The notes beneath the pieces are model-generated. The model saw only the letters and a program-made list of their open reading frames with translations. It had not been told where the DNA came from and did not search any database. 64,000 bases of DNA, taken from the NCBI GenBank assembly GCA_030813035.1, contig JAUSTV010000014.1. One strand, written 5' to 3'. Both the position numbers and the translations under genes were made by a program. Origin of the DNA: Bacillus_BA fengqiuensis (lineage in GTDB: Bacteria; Bacillota; Bacilli; Bacillales; Bacillaceae_H). This document shows positions 24,820 through 32,375 of the stretch, piece by piece; within the stretch, counting starts at the first letter, position 1, and every line of letters starts with the position of its first letter.

Positions 24820-25830
24820 TTGGTTCAGCGAATCAGTTTAGCCCATGGAGAAGGCGGAGAATTAACCCGACAGCTCATACAAGATGTATTTATTCAATCA
24901 TTCGGCCATACAGAGCAAGCAAAATTTGATTCTGCCATCCTTGATGGCCAGTTACAGACGATAGCCATCACAACAGACAGCTACGTCGTAAAACCCATTT
25001 TCTTTTCAGGAGGAAACATAGGGAAGCTGGCTGTAACAGGCACAGTGAACGATTTAGCGGTAAGCGGTGCTGTTCCTCAGGCTATCACAGCCGGGTTTAT
25101 CATTGAAGAAGGGTTTCCGCTCCTTGATTTAAAAAAAGTCGTTCAAACGATGGCAGCTGAAGCAGAAAAGGCAGGGGTAAAAATCATCGCCGGAGATACA
25201 AAGGTCGTCGAAAAAGGAAGTGCAGATGGTTTATTCATTAACACAACAGGATTAGGGACCATTGGAGAAAAGCATCAACTGAAACCGGAGACGATTGATG
25301 AAGGCGATGCTGTGATCATAAGCGGCACAATTGGGGATCACGGTATCGCCATTCTTAGTGCCCGTCAAGAACTGGGACTGCTGACAGATGTGAAGAGTGA
25401 TTGTGCGTCATTAAACCACCTTATTCAAGAACTGATGGAGAGAGTGGAAGGAATTCGGATCATGCGGGATCCCACACGCGGCGGATTAGCAACGACGCTT
25501 GTAGAACTTTGTGAAGATTTCCATTTCACAGCTGAACTAGAGGAAGCATCCATACCAATCCGAAACGAGGTTCAAGGTGCATGTGACATTCTAGGATTTG
25601 ATCCTCTTTATCTAGCGAATGAAGGGAAAGTAGTGATGATTGTAGATTCAAATCAGCAGCAAAAAGCACTTGATATATTGAACGAACATCGATTAGGGAT
25701 GGACGCCCGTGTAATCGGTCGTATCACTTCCTGTGATCAGCATTCAGGGAAACTGCTTTTAAAAACCCACATCGGGACAACGAGACGTCTTCATCGTCTT
25801 TCCGGTATGCTTTTGCCGAGAATTTGTTAA
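24820..25830 (+). CDS. hypE: Carbamoyl dehydratase HypE (TTG start)
   Basis: 336 aa member of the PurM/AIR synthase-like family. It accepts the carbamoyl group on its C-terminal cysteine and dehydrates it to thiocyanate with ATP; the required C-terminus PRIC is present. N-terminus VQRISLAHGEGGELTRQLI and TNDLAVSGA-type nucleotide motifs are as expected. TTG 24820, two bases after the hypD stop with GGGAGGG upstream, is the natural start; ATG codons further upstream lie inside hypD. Confidence 0.93.
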   Translation: MVQRISLAHGEGGELTRQLIQDVFIQSFGHTEQAKFDSAILDGQLQTIAITTDSYVVKPIFFSGGNIGKLAVTGTVNDLAVSGAVPQAITAGFIIEEGFPLLDLKKVVQTMAAEAEKAGVKIIAGDTKVVEKGSADGLFINTTGLGTIGEKHQLKPETIDEGDAVIISGTIGDHGIAILSARQELGLLTDVKSDCASLNHLIQELMERVEGIRIMRDPTRGGLATTLVELCEDFHFTAELEEASIPIRNEVQGACDILGFDPLYLANEGKVVMIVDSNQQQKALDILNEHRLGMDARVIGRITSCDQHSGKLLLKTHIGTTRRLHRLSGMLLPRIC

Positions 25831-25884
25831 GGATTTTGGGCATATGCATGGGATAGGATGAAACTGTCTTAAGGAGAGGACGTC

Positions 25885-26415
25885 ATGCAAAGCATCGAGT
25901 TGCTTAGACTGCAGCTGAATCATCTCGTTACTCAGGCACGTCATGATATTTATACACTTTCTACACTGAATGACTCATCAATGAAACGGCAAATCCTTCA
26001 ACGTTTATGGGATACAATTTCAAACATTCATTTTCTTAGTGAGCTGTTGGCAAATCAAGCTTTAATGACGAGTTATCATTCACCGCCTGTACAACAACCG
26101 ATACCCGTTAAATCGGGTATCGCAAACCAGCAGCCGATTGCACCTATCACGCCATCACCCGCCCAAGGTGTTCCTCAACAAAATCAACGTACCTTTACCA
26201 TTCAAGAACTAGCCAATTATGATGGGAAAAACGGAAAGTCTGCCTATGTGGCGGTAAATGGCATCGTTTATGATGTGACGAACAACAGAGCATGGGCAGC
26301 CGCCACTCATTTTGCTTTAACGGCAGGAAAAGATTATACGAAGGAATTTGCCTCTTGCCATGCGGGACAACAATCGATTCTAGCTACATTGCCAGTAGTA
26401 GGGAGGTTAACATAA
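25885..26415 (+). CDS. Cytochrome b5-like heme-binding protein in the hydrogenase operon
   Basis: 176 aa. Residues 1-60 are helical and polar, 65-105 a Pro/Gln-rich linker, and 106-176 a cytochrome b5-like heme/steroid-binding domain (FTIQELANYDGKNGKSAYVAVNG...VYDV...VVGRL). Two histidines (ATHF near 145 and SCHAGQ near 162) are candidate heme ligands. No signal peptide or membrane helix. AAGGAGAGG precedes ATG; the stop overlaps the start of the small subunit by one base (TAATG). Its place directly before the structural genes suggests it takes electrons from the hydrogenase, replacing the membrane cytochrome b of other systems; this is inference. Confidence 0.8.
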   Translation: MQSIELLRLQLNHLVTQARHDIYTLSTLNDSSMKRQILQRLWDTISNIHFLSELLANQALMTSYHSPPVQQPIPVKSGIANQQPIAPITPSPAQGVPQQNQRTFTIQELANYDGKNGKSAYVAVNGIVYDVTNNRAWAAATHFALTAGKDYTKEFASCHAGQQSILATLPVVGRLT

Positions 26416-27320
26416 TGGGCCAGCCTATTTTGCCACCAGAACCGATGACAAATGAAGCGATTGCCGCAAGATTAACAAATGCCGCAGCGGATAGGATCAA
26501 AAACGGGCTCATTCAAAAAAAGAATCTTGTTTATTTAGAGTTAAACGGCTGCTCCGGAAATATCATTTCTTTATTAAACGGGCAAAACCCGGACTTCGAA
26601 TATATGGTCAATTCAATGGTTCACCTTCTTTACAGCAATAGCCTAATGGCGGCCGAAGGAGAGAAGGCCATCGAGAGGCTCATGAATGCGTTGGGTGAAG
26701 ACTATATTTTAGCCGTTGAAGGGGCTGTCGCGTTAAAAAACAACGGGTTATATAATGTCATCGGAAGCTGGAAAGGAAAACCGCTTACCGGTCTTCAAGC
26801 AGCAACCATGCTGGGAGAAAAAGCTTCGCATATTTTAGCGGTTGGAGCCTGTGCCGCGCACGGCGGGGTATCTGCCGCCAAGCCGAACCCTTCTGAATCA
26901 GTTGGCTTGCAGGATGTCCTTCCACATAAGAAGATGATTAAGCTGCCCGGCTGCCCGGTTCACCCTGACTGGTTTTTAGGGACATTAGCCCATTTATTAT
27001 TGTATGGCGAGCCCGAAACCGATAACCTTGGCCGGCCGTTAATGTTTTATAGTACGCTCATCCATGATCGCTGTCCAAGAAGACCTTTTTTTGACCGAGG
27101 CATTTTTGCCGAAAAATTAGGGGATAAAACGTGTTTATTCAAGCTTGGGTGCCGGGGCCCGGTGACAAGGATCGATTGTCCGACAAGACAATGGAACGGC
27201 CATGTGAATTGGCCGATAGGGGATGATACTCCGTGCATTGGCTGCGCCCAGTTCGGTTTTCCGGATGCGATGGCTCCATTCATAAGCTATGATACGACAA
27301 GGGTGGTAAAGGATGAGTAA
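26415..27320 (+). CDS. [NiFe] hydrogenase small subunit
   Basis: 301 aa electron-transfer subunit with three Fe-S clusters. Proximal: Cys46 (NGCSGN), Cys in VGACAAHGG and in LPGCPVHPD. Distal: His-x2-Cys (HDRCPRR) with the cysteines of KTCLFKLGC. Medial [3Fe-4S] type: DCPT, NWPI and CIGC. The fourth proximal ligand, normally Cys, is Asn49 (CSGN), as I recall for group 2 uptake hydrogenases (HupS). There is no twin-arginine signal and no membrane anchor, so it is cytosolic. ATG overlaps the upstream stop; GGGAGG precedes it. Confidence 0.92.
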   Translation: MGQPILPPEPMTNEAIAARLTNAAADRIKNGLIQKKNLVYLELNGCSGNIISLLNGQNPDFEYMVNSMVHLLYSNSLMAAEGEKAIERLMNALGEDYILAVEGAVALKNNGLYNVIGSWKGKPLTGLQAATMLGEKASHILAVGACAAHGGVSAAKPNPSESVGLQDVLPHKKMIKLPGCPVHPDWFLGTLAHLLLYGEPETDNLGRPLMFYSTLIHDRCPRRPFFDRGIFAEKLGDKTCLFKLGCRGPVTRIDCPTRQWNGHVNWPIGDDTPCIGCAQFGFPDAMAPFISYDTTRVVKDE

Positions 27321-28719
27321 AAGAATCGTAATTAACCCGTTGACCCGAATTAGCGGTTTTATGGAAATTGACGTCATCGTCGACCAGCATAAGGTCGTGG
27401 ATGCCAAAACGAAAGGGAACTTATTTCGCGGCTTTGAGCAAATGCTGGTCGGAAGAAGCCCGTTTGATGCCGTGTATTTTACGCAGCGAATATGCGGCAT
27501 TTGCTCAGCGGCCCATTCGATGGCATCCTCGTTAGCTTTAGAGGATGCCCTTAACATCGAGCCGATGGAACAAGGGAGATATCTCAGAGACATCATCCAT
27601 TGCTGTGAGTTTTTGCAAAACCATATCCGCCATTTTTATCAATATACCGTTCCCGACTTCGTTAAAATCAATCAAAATCCGCTGTTTCAATCCGATCATG
27701 ACGATTTTAGATTACCTAAAAAAATCAATGAACGAATTTCACAGCATTATCTTGATTCCCTTACGATAAGCAGGCTGGCCCATCAAATGCTTGCGGTATT
27801 AGGAGGAAAAGCACCCCATAATCATGGTGTGTTTATTGGGGGAATCACGACTCAGGCAACAGCCGAAAAAATCGTTCATCTCGATTCCATCCTCCAGCAA
27901 GTATCCGTATTTATTGAGGAAAAAATGCTTCCGGATGTATATGACATCGCCCGCTATTACCCGGACTATTTTCGATTAGGCGGAGGATATGGGAATCTCC
28001 TCACATATGGTTCTTTTAACAATTATAAAGAGCTGGGGACCCTTTATGTAGATCCTCTCGTTTCAACTGCGACCAGCACGGAGACATTTGACGAAAAGAA
28101 GATTCTGGAAAAAATTGATTACTCGTGGTACAAATCAAACGAAAATACGTATCGGCCAGATGAAGCAGTCCCAGAGCCTGATCAAAATAAAGAGAAAGGA
28201 TATTCTTGGGTGAAAGCGGCAAGATACGATCATCTCCCCATGGAGGTTGGTCCGCTGGCAAGGCTGATTTTAAGCGGAAAGTATGACAATGGCATCTCCG
28301 CCATGGACCGGACGATTGCGAGGGCTCTTGAAGCGAAAAAGATTACGGAAATCATGAAAACATTCCTGCAGCAAGTCATCCCGGGAATCGACGTACAAAA
28401 GAAATATGAACTGCCGGAAACAGCAGCGGGAAGAGGGTTAGTGGATACAACGAGAGGAGCCTTAGGGCACTGGCTTAAAATTAAAGACAAAAAACTATCC
28501 TTTTATCAAATTATTACCCCTTCAACATGGGATTTTTCCACTCGGGATGATAATGGGTATAGAGGAGTTGCCGAAGAGGCTTTAATAGGCACGCCTATCC
28601 AAAACCCTGACAAACCAGCGGAGATTGGTAGAATTCTGAGGTCGTTTGATCCGTGTATGTCTTGTGCGACGCATGTATACAGTCCGGGGAAACAAGTAAA
28701 AACGATAAAGGTGTTTTAA
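27313..28719 (+). CDS. [NiFe] hydrogenase large subunit
   Basis: 468 aa catalytic subunit. Nickel-iron ligands: L1 motif RICGICSAAH (Cys61, Cys64) and L2 motif DPCMSCATH (Cys448, Cys451, His454). After His454 remains a 14-residue tail (VYSPGKQVKTIKVF), the piece removed by the maturation endopeptidase encoded next. Fe ligands match the standard enzyme, so it should be active. Overlaps the small-subunit gene by 8 bases and the protease gene by one base. Sequence and cytosolic partner point to an uptake-type (group 2-like) enzyme; exact group needs a tree. Confidence 0.94.
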   Translation: MSKRIVINPLTRISGFMEIDVIVDQHKVVDAKTKGNLFRGFEQMLVGRSPFDAVYFTQRICGICSAAHSMASSLALEDALNIEPMEQGRYLRDIIHCCEFLQNHIRHFYQYTVPDFVKINQNPLFQSDHDDFRLPKKINERISQHYLDSLTISRLAHQMLAVLGGKAPHNHGVFIGGITTQATAEKIVHLDSILQQVSVFIEEKMLPDVYDIARYYPDYFRLGGGYGNLLTYGSFNNYKELGTLYVDPLVSTATSTETFDEKKILEKIDYSWYKSNENTYRPDEAVPEPDQNKEKGYSWVKAARYDHLPMEVGPLARLILSGKYDNGISAMDRTIARALEAKKITEIMKTFLQQVIPGIDVQKKYELPETAAGRGLVDTTRGALGHWLKIKDKKLSFYQIITPSTWDFSTRDDNGYRGVAEEALIGTPIQNPDKPAEIGRILRSFDPCMSCATHVYSPGKQVKTIKVF

Positions 28720-29186
28720 TGGAAAACATAATGGTATTGGGAATCGGGAATCAATTAATGATGGATGATGGAATCGGCATTTATCTTGCCCGTGAACTGG
28801 ATAAACGTAGTTGTGCATCGAACATTAGCTACTTGGTCGGAGAGTCGGATATTGATTATTGCCTCGAACAGATGGCAGGAGCAACGTTTGTGATCATTCT
28901 TGATGCCGTCTTCTCCGGAAAGAAACCGGGAGATCTATCCATTTATCCGCTTGCTGATTTGCATGAACACGACACATTACATATCTCGCCGCATAACCTT
29001 CACTTATTTCAAGCATTGTATCAACAGAAAGATCAAATAAAAGGGTTTCTCATCGGAGTGGAGCCTCATGAAATCAAGTTTCATATTGGGCTGAGTCAAC
29101 CATTGACTCAAAAATGGGACTTGGTTTTAGAGGCTGTAAAAGAAACCATTGAAGAGATCATTGCAAAAGAGGAGGGGGATGCATAA
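28719..29186 (+). CDS. Hydrogenase maturation endopeptidase (HyaD/HycI family)
   Basis: 155 aa protease that trims the large-subunit C-terminal tail once nickel is inserted. Family motif GIGNQLMMDDGIG at residues 8-20 supplies the first acidic nickel-sensing residue; ILDAVF and the HISPHNL histidine complete the site. GTGTTTTAATG: the start overlaps the large-subunit stop by one base. Last gene of the hyp/hydrogenase operon. Confidence 0.92.
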   Translation: MENIMVLGIGNQLMMDDGIGIYLARELDKRSCASNISYLVGESDIDYCLEQMAGATFVIILDAVFSGKKPGDLSIYPLADLHEHDTLHISPHNLHLFQALYQQKDQIKGFLIGVEPHEIKFHIGLSQPLTQKWDLVLEAVKETIEEIIAKEEGDA

Positions 29187-29244
29187 GATTTTTTTTATTT
29201 TTTCTCATAGCATGATTAAAGGTCATATTGATAAGGAGCATGTT

Positions 29245-29976
29245 ATGTATAACTATTATCTTAGGACTAATATGACTCATCCGAGTGTTGTTTCCTTTGC
29301 GAGGGGAGATGTAACGGGAGATCTAGTTCCGGATAATGTATATTTGACGGGTATAAGGACTTCGGATAGTCCATTGACTCAAAATATTACCCTTCTTATC
29401 CAGGATGGAAGAACAGGCGTGATAACAAGTGTCCCGCTTCGTGAAAATGCAGGTTATAATCCTTCTTTGTTCTTAGGGGATTTTACCGGGAATGGTGCAG
29501 CAGATATTTTAATAAGTATTACTACAGGCGGCAGCGGCGGAATTATGTACCATTATGTTTACAGCTTCCTGAATAATAAAGCACAATTACTTTTTGATTT
29601 TAATGTGTATAATGAGCAATACCAATACGAGGTCACTTATCAAGATAACTACAAAGTTGAAGTGATCAGCAAAGAAAATAATAAAAAGTACATTATAGAT
29701 ATTTCTACAAAAGGTGATGAGTATTTGAATGAAATATATGATGAAAACGGCAAGCTGAAAAGTCCCATCAATGGTTTTGTGAATCCTTTAAGCGGCTTGT
29801 ATCCGGTGGATTTTGATTCAAATAAAGTTTATGAGCTATTAGCATATCAAAAAATAGCGGGAAGATACAATGCAGACTCTTTAGGTTTTGTTTTAAACAC
29901 TTTAGGGTGGAAAGAGAATAGATTTGTTTTACAGAATCAGTATGTAGCTATTTTAGGATCTACTGAATCAAGCTAA
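29245..29976 (+). CDS. VCBS/FG-GAP repeat protein
   Basis: 243 aa. Two calcium-binding FG-GAP-type loops: GDVTGDLVPDNVYL (near residue 20) and GDFTGNGAADILIS (near residue 77), indicating a beta-propeller-like fragment. ATG 29245 (MYNYYLRTN) is preceded by AAGGAGCATG; the frame from 29149 overlaps the protease gene and lacks such a site. No signal peptide. Similar Bacillus proteins are of unknown function, some found in spores. Unlikely to belong to hydrogenase function despite being adjacent. Confidence 0.75.
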   Translation: MYNYYLRTNMTHPSVVSFARGDVTGDLVPDNVYLTGIRTSDSPLTQNITLLIQDGRTGVITSVPLRENAGYNPSLFLGDFTGNGAADILISITTGGSGGIMYHYVYSFLNNKAQLLFDFNVYNEQYQYEVTYQDNYKVEVISKENNKKYIIDISTKGDEYLNEIYDENGKLKSPINGFVNPLSGLYPVDFDSNKVYELLAYQKIAGRYNADSLGFVLNTLGWKENRFVLQNQYVAILGSTESS

Positions 29977-30057
29977 GGAAGAACTCCATTTGATATTCTT
30001 TCCCTCCATTTGTTATAATGAATTGTTTTTAACATTATTGAGGGGGAACATTTTGTT

Positions 30058-30507
30058 ATGTCGATCGAAGTAGGCAGCAAGGTAAAAGGTAAAGTAACAG
30101 GCATCACCAATTTTGGAGCATTCGTAGAATTGCCGGGAGGCTTAACGGGTCTTGTCCACATTAGTGAGGTAGCGGACAGCTACGTAAAAGACGTGAATGA
30201 CCATCTCAAAGTAGGCGACGAGGTTGAAGTGAAAGTGATGAGTGAGAAAGACGGAAAAATTGCTTTGTCCATCAAAAAAGCAATAGATAGACCGGAAGGA
30301 AAAACCGATTCTTATTCCCAACGCCCGCCGCGTCAAAGACGAGGAGATGGCCGTTCCAAAGACTTCCGTCCAAAAAACGATTTCCAGAAAAAGGAAACTT
30401 TTGAAGACAAAATGTCACGTTTTTTAAAGTCCAGCGAAGAGAATTTATCTTCCCTCAAACGTAACACGGAAACAAAACGAGGCGGTAGAGGCGGTAGACG
30501 AGGATAA
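30058..30507 (+). CDS. yabR: S1-domain RNA-binding protein YabR
   Basis: 149 aa. S1 OB-fold at residues 1-75 (VGSKVKGKVTGITNFGAFVELPGGLTGLVHISEV...DGKIALSIKKA), followed by a basic, disordered tail rich in Arg/Gly that ends in NTETKRGGRGGRRG. Both halves match B. subtilis YabR as I remember it. Probably binds RNA or ribosomes. GAGGGGGAAC precedes ATG. In B. subtilis yabR follows divIC; here it stands alone, so it could be a paralogue. Confidence 0.85.
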   Translation: MSIEVGSKVKGKVTGITNFGAFVELPGGLTGLVHISEVADSYVKDVNDHLKVGDEVEVKVMSEKDGKIALSIKKAIDRPEGKTDSYSQRPPRQRRGDGRSKDFRPKNDFQKKETFEDKMSRFLKSSEENLSSLKRNTETKRGGRGGRRG

Positions 30508-30540
30508 ACCGCTGCGTTTTGTTTCATGCTTCCATAGATA

Positions 30541-30573
30541 AAGGCAAGCCTGCATAGACGGGCTTGTCTTCTT
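30541..30573 (+). terminator. Terminator of yabR
   Basis: AAGGCAAGCC / GGGCTTGTCTT with TTCTTT after it. Very similar in sequence to the terminator at 37909-37946 behind the bacteriocin cluster. Confidence 0.75.
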
Positions 30574-30577
30574 TCAT

Positions 30578-30682
30578 GTAACCAAAACCGTCACAACTCT
30601 TGCCGGCACTTATCGCAATGTGATGGAAATTAAAAATATTGCCCAAGGTGCAGGTCATATCCTGACTGTGGATGCAAGCTGA
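30578..30682 (+). pseudogene. Remnant of an SLH-protein C-terminal domain
   Basis: The frame reads VTKTVTTLAGTYRNVMEIKN, then IAQGAGHILTVDAS and a stop. It aligns with the last 50 residues of the intact SLH protein at 55871-56974 (AKTVTTPAGTFYDVIEIKN, then AQGLGHIMTVDA), with a small deletion between the two blocks. No start or ribosome site. A broken third relative of that gene. Confidence 0.7.
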
Positions 30683-30722
30683 CAACGCTCTAGAATTAGT
30701 TGAAATGTAGTGAACATACAGG

Positions 30723-30757
30723 AAAGCAGACCAATCGTTAAGAGGTCTGCTTTTTCT
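30723..30757 (+). terminator. Rho-independent terminator
   Basis: AAAGCAGACC / GGTCTGCTTT followed by TTCTG, inside a longer imperfect stem (ATACAGG...CTGTAT). Probably once served the degraded SLH gene. Confidence 0.7.
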
Positions 30758-30881
30758 GTATCTATATAAATCATGACTCATATCTCCGGGTAAGGTCAGC
30801 TGCTTTTTTGTTTAAAGAATAACGCTGATTTCTTATTCAACACATGGGGAGGTTCGTTTATACGGAACCGTTAAAATACGA

Positions 30882-31595
30882 TTAAAGGGCATTTACATTT
30901 TGTGCCCTTAATAGCTTTACAACCATCTCTCCAATTTGTCTTCCCAGCCTTAATCCTTCGTTATTGTCTATTTTAAAATGCACGCCGGCGTACAAACGGG
31001 ATTGAGCGCTTTCTTCCATTGCTTTTTTTATTCTGGATGACTCTGGTGGAAAGAAATAACTTAACATTACTTCTGCACATCCCGCCACAGTAGCGTGTGC
31101 GGAAGGATAGGATGGAAAACGAGGGGGAGACAATACCATGGGCAGGTTTCTGTCATATTGATTTGGACGTGCTACATCCCAACCATATTTAAAAAGCCAT
31201 GTTATCACAAAAACATCGTTTATCGCGGCATGGACATAACCTAGTATTCTAGCAATATGGGGCGATCCCAGTCTATATTTTTTAGCTAAACGGAAAATGA
31301 TAGCAGTGATTTTCTCGGTTAATTCATCTGTTGCCCAATAGTGTGCAATGCGTATTTGTTGAGGGGTTAATGATGTTAATGTTTGCTCTACAATGAATAG
31401 CTCTGTTTCCCAATCAATATCATTCGGATGTATAATTCTCCAATTGATACGCTGGTGAAAGGGGTCTAAGAAATCATTGTCTCTTCCCCTTGAAATAAAA
31501 AACATCGGCCAATATCCTGCTTCTGGAGAACCTTTAGGAGGGTTTTTCTCCCCTGGGTAAGGATGTTCTGTCCATTTTCTATAAATTGTTCGCAT
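30882..31595 (-). CDS. Vanadium-dependent haloperoxidase/PAP2-like protein
   Basis: 237 aa. The three phosphate/vanadate-binding motifs are present in order: KYGWDVARP (K-x6-RP), PSYPSAH (variant of PSGH) and SRLYAGVHF (SR-x5-H), followed by DNNEGLRLGR. Bacillus members of this group are annotated as vanadium haloperoxidase-like phosphoesterases; lipid phosphatase or haloperoxidase activity cannot be told apart by sequence. No signal peptide. ATG 31595 (MRTIYRK) is preceded by AAGGGG at about 11 nt; the TTG at 31604 lies too close to that site. Confidence 0.82.
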   Translation of the reverse strand: MRTIYRKWTEHPYPGEKNPPKGSPEAGYWPMFFISRGRDNDFLDPFHQRINWRIIHPNDIDWETELFIVEQTLTSLTPQQIRIAHYWATDELTEKITAIIFRLAKKYRLGSPHIARILGYVHAAINDVFVITWLFKYGWDVARPNQYDRNLPMVLSPPRFPSYPSAHATVAGCAEVMLSYFFPPESSRIKKAMEESAQSRLYAGVHFKIDNNEGLRLGRQIGEMVVKLLRAQNVNAL

Positions 31596-31882
31596 AAAAC
31601 CCAACCCCTTATGGAATGGTCTCCTTCTTCCTTATGATGAGAAGCAATAAAATATGACCATATATTGCTGCATATTTTAGAAGCAAGGAAAGATAAATTT
31701 GGCTGAAAAATAAGCGTTTGAATTAGTGACAATGCCCAAGCATAGTTCATATTTTAGTGGGGAGAGCATTCGAAGTGTTGATGAATTTACCTGTTACACA
31801 GTTGTTTGCTGATTGTGGTCGTCCTGTGCCCCTCTTATGTTTCGGGTACACCTTGTTAATTTAATTTATGGAGGCTATGAAA
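31596..31882. other. Divergent upstream region of the haloperoxidase gene and the bacteriocin precursor
   Basis: Carries the start regions of both divergent units. I see no convincing promoter consensus or gene; the minus-strand open frame at 31466-31750 has no ribosome site and overlaps the haloperoxidase gene. Confidence 0.4.
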
Positions 31883-32191
31883 ATGAATAATTTCCAAAAT
31901 GAACTTCAAATGTTGAATGTTGGCGATTTCCAGGCAAGCCAGGCAGTTCCTTGGGACCAAAACCAGTACTATGATGATTCGTTACGACAAATCAGTGGTT
32001 TTGGCGGTTCTTTTCGTTGTTCAAGTTGTTTTAGTTGCTTTCGTTGTTTTAGTTGCTTTTTTAGTTGCTTTAGCTGCTTTTTTAACTGCTTTAATTGTTT
32101 TCGTTGCCATAATTGTTTTAGTTGCTCTAATTGCGGTGGCCGTTGCGGCGGTGGCGGTCGTTGCGGCGGCGGCAGTCGCTGCGGAGGTTAA
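31883..32191 (+). CDS. Heterocycloanthracin/sonorensin-type precursor peptide
   Basis: 102 aa ribosomal precursor of a thiazole/oxazole-modified peptide. Leader residues 1-42 (MNNFQNELQMLNVGDFQASQ, AVPWDQNQ) end at Phe-Gly-Gly (40-42), a likely cleavage point. Core residues 43-102 hold 16 cysteines, first as C-F-x-C and C-F-F-x-C repeats (46-84), then a Gly-rich GGRCGGGGRC tail. Cysteines and nearby serines would be cyclised to azol(in)es. GGAGG lies 8 nt before ATG 31883. Matches the Bacillus heterocycloanthracin (BA_2677) family by leader and CxxC-type core. Confidence 0.9.
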   Translation: MNNFQNELQMLNVGDFQASQAVPWDQNQYYDDSLRQISGFGGSFRCSSCFSCFRCFSCFFSCFSCFFNCFNCFRCHNCFSCSNCGGRCGGGGRCGGGSRCGG

Positions 32192-32228
32192 TCGTTCTAG
32201 TTTTTTTAATGAGTACTATATGGTTGCT

Positions 32229-32282
32229 TAAGGAGAAGGAAGAGCCCCCAGCATGAGTTAGGTGCAGGGGCTTTTCTCCTTA
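32229..32282 (+). terminator. Hairpin between precursor and modification genes
   Basis: TAAGGAGAA...AGAGCCCC pairs with GGGGCT...TTCTCCTTA. It can act as a partial terminator that makes the precursor mRNA more abundant than the enzyme mRNA. Confidence 0.7.
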
Positions 32283-32375
32283 GGATTAGACATAAGAGAC
32301 AAATTGCGGTACATAGGATGATAGTGAAAGAGATGATACAGATTTGAGAACAGCTCACGGGTAAGGAGGAGCGGA

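Noticed and set aside
20178..29186. Idea that the hydrogenase operon encodes a membrane-bound, Tat-exported enzyme
   Set aside because: The small subunit begins MGQPILPPEP with no twin-arginine signal, and there is no cytochrome b gene.
30058..30507. Assignment of the S1 protein as YugI (general stress protein 13)
   Set aside because: The N-terminus and the Arg/Gly-rich tail fit YabR better than YugI.
32010..32190. Repetitive DNA that could be mistaken for a tandem repeat or CRISPR array
   Set aside because: The repeats are short codon repeats of the Cys-rich core peptide; there are no equal-length repeats with unique spacers. I saw no CRISPR array anywhere in the window.
31917..32231. Plus-strand hydrophobic open frame of 104 codons over the bacteriocin precursor
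   Set aside because: It is the shifted reading of the Cys/Phe codon repeats (giving Val/Ala/Leu/Phe runs); it has no ribosome site and the in-frame gene is a clear precursor.
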